Positions 5,824 through 11,456 of a DNA stretch of 13,476 nt are shown one piece after another. The stretch is from JAISGQ01 sp045604965. GTDB lineage: Bacteria; Bacillota; Clostridia; Oscillospirales; Acutalibacteraceae. Position 1 is the stretch's first letter. Each line of letters begins with the position of its first letter. The notes under the pieces are model-generated. The model was not told where the DNA came from. It did not search any database and saw nothing but the letters and a program-made list of their open reading frames with translations. A program made the translations under genes and the position numbers. The stretch covers positions 1-13,476 of the forward strand of contig JAZUPB010000003.1 in the NCBI GenBank assembly GCA_045604965.1, in the 5' to 3' direction.

Positions 5824-8091
5824 ATGCTTAAGTTTATCAAAAAGCGAAACGGCGAAACCGTAATATTCAATACGAACAAGATATTGGAGGCTATCCGCAA
5901 AGCCTGCGAAGCTACCGGAGAGACTGACATTACCGTCGGTCAGCTCAAAACACTTACCGAAACTGTTATCAACAAACTGCCAATCAACGTTACTCCTACC
6001 GTTGAAATGGTTCAGGACTGCGTAGAAGAGACTCTTATCGAAGCAGGTCTTACCAGAACCGCAAAAGCATATATTCTCTACCGTGCTGAGCACGCAAAGA
6101 CCCGTCAGACCGAAGCTGACCTTATGCAGGTATTCTCTGACCTTACCTTTACCGATGCAGCCGATGCTGATATTAAGCGTGAAAACGCAAACATCGACGC
6201 TGACACCTCTATGGGTACAATGCTCAAGTACGGCTCCGAAAGCGCTAAGTATTTCGTCGATCACTATATTCTCCCCAAGGATATTGCAGCTGCACACCGC
6301 GACGGTGATATTCACATCCACGATAAGGATTTCTATCTCCTCACCGAGACCTGCTGCCAGATCGACCTTTTAAAGCTTTTTAAGAACGGTTTCTCCACCG
6401 GTCACGGCTTCCTTCGTGAGCCTCAGGGCATCGGCAGCTATGCCGCTCTCGCCTGCATTGCTGTTCAGGCAAACCAGAACGAAATGCACGGTGGTCAGAG
6501 TATCCCCAACTTCGACTATTCTATGGCACCTGGTGTTGCCATTACATTTACAAAGGAGTACTGGAAAGCTTTCCGCCGCTTCTTTGAATATCGCTTTGAC
6601 GCAGACACAGCAGAAATCGATTCTGTTATTGCCGATCTGAAGGAAAAGCTCGACATCGTTCCCTCGCTGAGCAACAAGGAAGAGTTCGGCGCAAAGCTTC
6701 TCACTCTTCTCGGTGATAAATACGATGCAGAAAAGATAAACAAGACTCACGCTGTAGTATGGCAGACTGCCTGGGAAGAAACTGACCACGCTACATATCA
6801 GGCAATGGAGGGCGTTGTACATAACCTTAACACAATGCACTCAAGAGCCGGTGCTCAGGTTCCTTTCTCTTCCATCAACTACGGAACTGACACCTCTCCC
6901 GAATCCCGTATGCTTCTGCGCAACCTGCTTATGGCAACAGATGCAGGTCTCGGCAACGGCGAAACACCTATTTTCCCTGTTCAGATTTTCAAGGTCAAGG
7001 AAGGCATCAACTACAATCCCGGCGATCCCAACTACGACCTGTTCAAGCTTGCAATGAAGGTCTCTGCAAAGAGACTGTTCCCGAACTTCTCCTTCCTCGA
7101 TGCTCCCTTTAATCTCCAGTATTACAAGGAAGGCGATTACAACACCGAAGTAGCATATATGGGCTGCCGTACCCGTGTTATGGGCAACGTTTACGATCCC
7201 ACCAGAGAAATCACCTGCGGCAGAGGAAACCTCAGCTTTGTTTCCATCAACCTGCCGAGAATCGGTATCGAATCCGAAGGCGATATCGGCAAGTTCTATG
7301 CTATTCTCGACAGCCGTATTGAGCTTTGCTGCCGTCAGCTTCTCCACCGTTACGGCATCCAGTGCTCCAAGAAGGTCAGAAACTATCCCTTCCTTATGGG
7401 TCAGGGTGTATGGATAGATTCTGACAGCCTTGATATCGATGACAGCGTAGCCGAGGTCCTCAAGCACGGTACATTCTCAGTCGGCTTCATCGGCCTTGCC
7501 GAAACTCTCGTGGCGCTTGTCGGCAAGCACCACGCAGAAAGTGAAGAGAGCCAGAAGCTCGGTCTCGAGATCATAGGACATATGAGAGAATATCTCAACA
7601 ACAAGAGCCAGGAACTCAAGCTCAACTTCACTCTCCTTGCAACTCCTGCAGAAGGCCTCAGCGGAAGATTTGTCCGCATCGACCAGCAGAAGTACGGCAA
7701 GATTGAAGGTGTTACTGACAGAGATTACTATACCAACTCTTTCCACGTTCCTGTATATTATCCCTGCAATGCATACAATAAGATTCAGCTCGAGGCTCCT
7801 TACCACGCTCTTACCAATGCAGGTCACATCAGCTACGTTGAGCTGGACGGCAATGTATGCAACAACATCGATGCATTTGAAAGTGTTATCCGTTGTATGA
7901 AGGAAGCAGGCATCGGATACGGTTCCATCAACCACCCCGTTGACCGCGACCCCGTATGCGGCTACACAGGCGTTATCGGCGATGTGTGTCCTCGCTGCGG
8001 CAGAAAATCCGGAGAACCTGTTGATGAAAACAAGCTCCGCGAACTTCGCAAGCGTTATCCCAATATGCCCCACCACGTAGGGCTCGAATAA
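5824..8091 (+). CDS. nrdD: Anaerobic (class III) ribonucleoside-triphosphate reductase, large subunit lacking the glycyl-radical motif
   Basis: Catalytic body of the oxygen-sensitive reductase that makes deoxyribonucleotides from ribonucleoside triphosphates. The start has TGAGGA 11 bases upstream. Residues about 3-90 form an ATP-cone (FIKKRNGE, KILEAIRKACEATG), the allosteric dATP/ATP site. TCCQIDL (Cys177, Cys178) and MGCRTRVMGN (Cys448, the likely thiyl-radical cysteine of the finger loop) mark the barrel; INLPRIGIE follows. Near the end, NHPVDRDPVCGYTG and VCPRCGR give Cys712, Cys722 and Cys725 of the zinc-ribbon, with Asp709 where a fourth cysteine would complete CxxC. One-piece homologues continue within about 15 residues into the glycyl-radical motif RRxxGYLVG; here a different 30-residue tail ends at TAA and the motif is absent. 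It is found on the next ORF, so this looks like a split enzyme rather than a broken gene. The activase gene nrdG is not in the window. Confidence 0.95.
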   Translation: MLKFIKKRNGETVIFNTNKILEAIRKACEATGETDITVGQLKTLTETVINKLPINVTPTVEMVQDCVEETLIEAGLTRTAKAYILYRAEHAKTRQTEADLMQVFSDLTFTDAADADIKRENANIDADTSMGTMLKYGSESAKYFVDHYILPKDIAAAHRDGDIHIHDKDFYLLTETCCQIDLLKLFKNGFSTGHGFLREPQGIGSYAALACIAVQANQNEMHGGQSIPNFDYSMAPGVAITFTKEYWKAFRRFFEYRFDADTAEIDSVIADLKEKLDIVPSLSNKEEFGAKLLTLLGDKYDAEKINKTHAVVWQTAWEETDHATYQAMEGVVHNLNTMHSRAGAQVPFSSINYGTDTSPESRMLLRNLLMATDAGLGNGETPIFPVQIFKVKEGINYNPGDPNYDLFKLAMKVSAKRLFPNFSFLDAPFNLQYYKEGDYNTEVAYMGCRTRVMGNVYDPTREITCGRGNLSFVSINLPRIGIESEGDIGKFYAILDSRIELCCRQLLHRYGIQCSKKVRNYPFLMGQGVWIDSDSLDIDDSVAEVLKHGTFSVGFIGLAETLVALVGKHHAESEESQKLGLEIIGHMREYLNNKSQELKLNFTLLATPAEGLSGRFVRIDQQKYGKIEGVTDRDYYTNSFHVPVYYPCNAYNKIQLEAPYHALTNAGHISYVELDGNVCNNIDAFESVIRCMKEAGIGYGSINHPVDRDPVCGYTGVIGDVCPRCGRKSGEPVDENKLRELRKRYPNMPHHVGLE

Positions 8092-8110
8092 TTGATTTGA
8101 TAAATCCAAA

Positions 8111-8116
8111 AGGAGG
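8111..8116 (+). promoter_or_regulatory. Shine-Dalgarno site of the small glycyl-radical ORF
   Basis: A perfect AGGAGG, 8 bases before the ATG at 8125. It shows that the short ORF is translated independently rather than being the remnant of a longer nrdD, and it is stronger than the nrdD site (TGAGGA, 11-base spacing). Confidence 0.88.
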
Positions 8117-8124
8117 CTTTAACA

Positions 8125-8295
8125 ATGAACGTTACAGTTAATGAAAATAATGTGAAGCAGGTCGGCGAAGGCGTCGATTTTGAGAGAATCCGCAGAATCA
8201 CAGGTTACCTCGTAGGTACTATCGATCGTTTCAACGATGCAAAAAGAGCTGAGGAAGCTGACAGAGTAAAACACACCCTCTCCTCTGCAAACTAA
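8125..8295 (+). CDS. Separate glycyl-radical subunit of the anaerobic ribonucleotide reductase (56 residues)
   Basis: This short ORF encodes what is normally the extreme C terminus of NrdD. After about 17 new residues (MNVTVNENNVKQ...) it reads FERIRRITGYLVGT, then DRFNDAKRAE and DRVKH, which is the NrdD glycyl-radical loop. Gly27 (codon 8203-8205), in the motif RITGYLV, is the residue expected to carry the radical, generated by the SAM radical activase NrdG. The polypeptide should dock into the barrel of the upstream NrdD body so that Gly27 faces Cys448. It lies 33 bases after the nrdD stop, in the same frame, but TAA (8089), TGA (8098) and TAA (8101) all intervene, and it has its own AGGAGG site. 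A strong terminator follows, so nrdD and this ORF form a two-gene operon. The known analogy is GrcA/YfiD, a small glycyl-radical protein that replaces the damaged domain of pyruvate formate-lyase; here no intact version is seen beside it. Confidence 0.92.
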   Translation: MNVTVNENNVKQVGEGVDFERIRRITGYLVGTIDRFNDAKRAEEADRVKHTLSSAN

Positions 8296-8305
8296 GAATA
8301 ATATT

Positions 8306-8335
8306 AACAGCCCGCCGATTTCGGCGGGCTGTTTT
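8306..8335 (+). terminator. Intrinsic terminator of the nrdD operon
   Basis: AACAGCCCGCC (8306-8316) pairs perfectly with GGCGGGCTGTT (8323-8333) around GATTTC; the T4 run at 8332-8335 overlaps the end of the stem. It lies 10 bases after the stop of the small ORF and is GC-rich and strong. Confidence 0.92.
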
Positions 8336-8362
8336 CTTCTCCTCGTTTCAAACACGATATAC

Positions 8363-8415
8363 AAAAAACTGACGGTCAAATCTGCTCCGCATTATTGCCG
8401 AACCGACTTGACCGT
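8363..8415 (-). terminator. Probable terminator of the minus-strand surface protein gene
   Basis: Read on the minus strand, ACGGTCAA (8415-8408) pairs with TTGACCGT (8379-8372), followed shortly by a T6 run (8368-8363). The stem begins 9 bases after the stop codon. The loop is long (28 bases), so strength is uncertain. Confidence 0.6.
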
Positions 8416-8423
8416 TGGTATTT

Positions 8424-11243
8424 TTATTTGTTGCTGTTCATTATTTCATAATCTATCGTAGGATCTCCGCCGATAGCCTCTTCTATATTGAATGGCACCG
8501 TTCCATCCTGCATAGGAGGCAGAGCAGGCGGAATCTGCGGCATTGCCTGATTTGCATCGCCCTGCTGTGAATAAGCCTTGGCAGCCTGCTGTCTGCGCTG
8601 TCTCAAGCTTTGCTTAAGGGCTCTTTTTCTTCTGTCTGTCTCTACTTTCGATACACGATATGCAAAATATGGCATAAGTATCATTGCTACAGCTGCCGCA
8701 CCGACTATCAGTCCTATCGCAACCCATATGTTCCAAGGGATCACAGCCTTGCTTCCCTTATCTTCAGTCTGTATTTCCTCTTCCCCTGCATCAGCTTCTA
8801 TCTCAGGCAGGGCGTCTGCCTCGATCTCGGTGACTCCTGAATTTCCGAGATCGGAAATGACTCTCAGCACAGAGGAATCGGCAGAAGTTTTCAGTGTGCT
8901 TCCCTTTGCCAATTCTATCTCTGACCATTTTCTTATACCGTTTTTATCTGATATCTCGAGACACACATCATCACCCAGTATCTCGATATCTATCTGAGCG
9001 TCCTTATCGGAAGTGTGCACAGATTTTACAGAATCTCCGTACATCAGAGCATTCTGGGGATCTTCGCTGAATGAAAATCCATCGTCCGAAAGGATTATTG
9101 TCTGGTCATCGGTATGCACTGTGAGCTTTGCCTTGCCCGAAATACTTATTTCTGTCGGCTTATCCTCGCTCTTCTGCTCGTTTCTGGATATCTTTTTCGA
9201 TATTCCTTCGGCAAAGCCCGATGTGTCTGCCTTACCAGACAGTATATTGCACACAAGCTCTATGCAGTCTTTATCTGCTGCAAGAGCAAGGGCATCGCTG
9301 TTTTCAATAACATAAGGAGGACGTGCAGATTCGAACCTCATAGCTGCACTGGAAAGGTTTGTAAGTCCGTCGCCGTCAAGAGAGGTTGTTACTCTTGATA
9401 TTTTGTCGTCCTGTACGGCCACAGACTCCACCGTAGCCTTACCTGTTCCTGCAACGATATACGCACCGCCGAATTCGCCGCTCTGTATGATTTTATATAC
9501 GTCCTTTAGAGCAGCGCTGTCAGTTCCCTTTACAAAACTGCTTTCAGCTCCTGCCATTTCGAGAACCTTTTTTCTGTCAAGGGTGTCTGTCATTTTGCCT
9601 GTAAAGCTCACCGAACCTACCTTCGGCTCATCAGGCACGAGAGAATAAAGGGCAGGAAGCAGTGCAGTCATCTTGCTGAGACTTCCTTTTACCGCATATG
9701 CGCCCTGAGAAAGCATTCCCGATTCCATAATATAAAATGCTTTTTCCGTTCCGTAGAACGGAGTTCCGAGGGTTATAAGCTTTGAAACATTGTCAGTTCC
9801 GTTCTCTGCGATATAATAACACGCCGTAAGACCGCCTGTATTGTGTCCGATAAGGGATACTTCGCTCCAACCGCCGTTTTCGATGACCTTTTCAAGTCCG
9901 CTTACTGCATCGGCCGCACTGTATCTCCAGTCCCATTCATAAAGCACCACGTCACTGTCGGAGCACACTTTGCCCACTCTGGTCATCAGGTCTTTATAAA
10001 CATCTGCGGTTCCGTATTCGCTGTGGGGAATTTTGATATTTGTTTTATTTGTCGCAACGTTATTGAGATTAAGTTCGATATACGCGCCGGATTTCTTTGC
10101 CCAACCTGTGTCCGTATCGCTGTTTGAAAGAACCGATCCTCCAAGGCCAGCGATAATAATTACTGCCTTTTCGGGCTCTGTTTCGATGTTTTCCTCAAGA
10201 GGCTTTTTATCTCCCCATTCAATAACAAAGCAAAGATATCCGTCATTTGCCTTTCCAACATTCCATTCGTCGGAGCCTCCGCCCATAAGCATATACATCG
10301 TGCCGTCTATAGGCGAGGTCTGTCTTGCCCAGTTAAGATAGGTTGCCGATTCACCGTTCTGCCACTTAAATTCCTTATCCGCATTATTGTTGGACATTCC
10401 CAGATATGCCGTTTTGTTTCCCAGAGATCTGAGATAGTCGGCAATGAACTTGTTTTCATTTTCAGAGCTTATCGTGGCAAGATATCCTCCCTGCATTTCG
10501 CACCAGGTAGCCGCCTGATCCCAGGAAAGCTGCATTGTGACATACAGGTAGTTATGATCCATATATTCCTTTGATTTTGCGAGAAGTTCCTGAGCACTGG
10601 CAGAAAGATCCGTTGCAGACATATTGCTTCCCGTGACCTGATTGCCGCTGCTGCCTTCATTTTCCGGCGCAGTCACCACAGGAACAGACGATCCGCTCTC
10701 ACAGAATGCCGCATTTCCGATAACAAAGGCCGTTTTGTCCTTGTTCGGTGCAGTATCGCCCAGACGTACGGTCACTTCTGATGCACCGCTGATATTCGCC
10801 TCAATCTTCACAGGAAATTTTGTCGACGGAGTAAGCGTCTGAGTATATGCCACAGTCTCACCGCTGAAAACCTCCAGCTTTACCGCGAAATTTGAGTCGT
10901 TGACGCTGGTTTTGTCAAGGTCGACATACCCCATAAAGGTTGCTGCGGTGTTCTTGACCTCATAGGTCAGCGTAACAAAGCTTGCACCGTCATCGCTGTC
11001 TCTGGTGAAAAGAATGTGCAGACCGTTATTATATGTCGCTCCGCTTTTTCCCGTGACAGTGTTTGATTCGGTGACTGAGCTGTGGGTACTGCTGCCTGAA
11101 TCCTTGAGAACGTTTTTCGGAGCCATTGTATTAAGATAATCTATTGCCTGTGCGCGCACCTGAATACCTGTATTTGCAAATACAGACAGTAATATAAGCA
11201 TCGCACATAACAAAGCGTAAATGCGTTTATGCTGTTTATTCAT
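8424..11243 (-). CDS. Secreted membrane-anchored protein: NPCBM-like domain, C-type lectin fold, lipase-like (pseudo)hydrolase
   Basis: A 939-residue cell-surface protein of unknown function. The start at 11243 has GAAAGGAAG 9 bases upstream and gives a clean signal peptide (basic MNKQHKR, hydrophobic core, cleavage after VRAQA near residue 31). The frame stays open to an ATG at 11306, but that codon lies inside the predicted promoter. Residues about 36-182 resemble NPCBM carbohydrate-binding domains (YNNGLHI, GYVDLDK, FVIGNAAF). About 232-345 is a C-type lectin fold: SWDQAATWC with Cys248, YLGMSNN, FKWQNGE, and Cys338 in LCFVIEW. About 359-665 is an LCAT/lipase-like alpha/beta hydrolase: IIAGLGGS (oxyanion side), YEWDWR and LIGHNTGG; the nucleophile elbow GHSxGG reads GHNTGG, with Asn468 in place of serine. 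Asp625 in DGDG may be the acid residue, but no histidine is seen in the following segment. After a beta-rich region, one membrane helix (about 837-860) precedes a basic cytoplasmic tail. It probably binds glycan or lipid rather than cleaving it. Confidence 0.85.
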   Translation of the reverse strand: MNKQHKRIYALLCAMLILLSVFANTGIQVRAQAIDYLNTMAPKNVLKDSGSSTHSSVTESNTVTGKSGATYNNGLHILFTRDSDDGASFVTLTYEVKNTAATFMGYVDLDKTSVNDSNFAVKLEVFSGETVAYTQTLTPSTKFPVKIEANISGASEVTVRLGDTAPNKDKTAFVIGNAAFCESGSSVPVVTAPENEGSSGNQVTGSNMSATDLSASAQELLAKSKEYMDHNYLYVTMQLSWDQAATWCEMQGGYLATISSENENKFIADYLRSLGNKTAYLGMSNNNADKEFKWQNGESATYLNWARQTSPIDGTMYMLMGGGSDEWNVGKANDGYLCFVIEWGDKKPLEENIETEPEKAVIIIAGLGGSVLSNSDTDTGWAKKSGAYIELNLNNVATNKTNIKIPHSEYGTADVYKDLMTRVGKVCSDSDVVLYEWDWRYSAADAVSGLEKVIENGGWSEVSLIGHNTGGLTACYYIAENGTDNVSKLITLGTPFYGTEKAFYIMESGMLSQGAYAVKGSLSKMTALLPALYSLVPDEPKVGSVSFTGKMTDTLDRKKVLEMAGAESSFVKGTDSAALKDVYKIIQSGEFGGAYIVAGTGKATVESVAVQDDKISRVTTSLDGDGLTNLSSAAMRFESARPPYVIENSDALALAADKDCIELVCNILSGKADTSGFAEGISKKISRNEQKSEDKPTEISISGKAKLTVHTDDQTIILSDDGFSFSEDPQNALMYGDSVKSVHTSDKDAQIDIEILGDDVCLEISDKNGIRKWSEIELAKGSTLKTSADSSVLRVISDLGNSGVTEIEADALPEIEADAGEEEIQTEDKGSKAVIPWNIWVAIGLIVGAAAVAMILMPYFAYRVSKVETDRRKRALKQSLRQRRQQAAKAYSQQGDANQAMPQIPPALPPMQDGTVPFNIEEAIGGDPTIDYEIMNSNK

Positions 11244-11284
11244 TCGGCAAAACTTCCTTTCTGCCGTAAAATTCTTTACAAAGT

Positions 11285-11313
11285 ATTTTACCATACTTTT
11301 CTTCATCCTTCAA
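11285..11313 (-). promoter_or_regulatory. Promoter of the surface protein gene
   Basis: On the minus strand: TTGAAG (11313-11308), a 17-base spacer, and extended -10 TGgTAAAAT with TAAAAT at 11290-11285. Transcription would start near 11278, 35 bases before the chosen ATG, which argues against the ATG at 11306. Confidence 0.62.
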
Positions 11314-11394
11314 GGAAAAACGAAACACTCACAAAGTCTTCGATAAGTTTATAATTTATCAATATTTGTTATGATGAAAGTTCATTGTTTTGCC

Positions 11395-11424
11395 TTGAAA
11401 TACATATACCTTTCGTGATAGAAT
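11395..11424 (+). promoter_or_regulatory. Promoter of the TIR-like gene
   Basis: TTGAAA (11395-11400), an 18-base spacer, and extended -10 TGaTAGAAT with TAGAAT at 11419-11424. The start would fall near 11431, leaving a leader of about 25 bases. It points away from the promoter of the surface protein gene about 80 bases to the left, so the two genes are divergent. Confidence 0.65.
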
Positions 11425-11456
11425 TATAAAAGCGATAAAATTCGGAGTTGGTATGT

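Noticed and set aside
6841..8109. Long minus-strand open frames (208 and 210 codons) opposite nrdD.
   Set aside because: They mirror the codon bias of nrdD, show no recognisable domain, and lack a ribosome site or promoter.
8089..8124. Frameshift, readthrough or selenocysteine-type joining of nrdD to the downstream glycyl-radical ORF.
   Set aside because: The two are in the same frame, but TAA, TGA and TAA all block it. The downstream ORF has a perfect ribosome site and ATG, and there is no sign of an indel or a recoding hairpin.
11241..11306. Longer form of the surface protein starting at the ATG at 11306.
   Set aside because: That ATG lies in the promoter spacer, its only GAAGG touches the ATG, and it would place 21 extra residues before a standard signal peptide.
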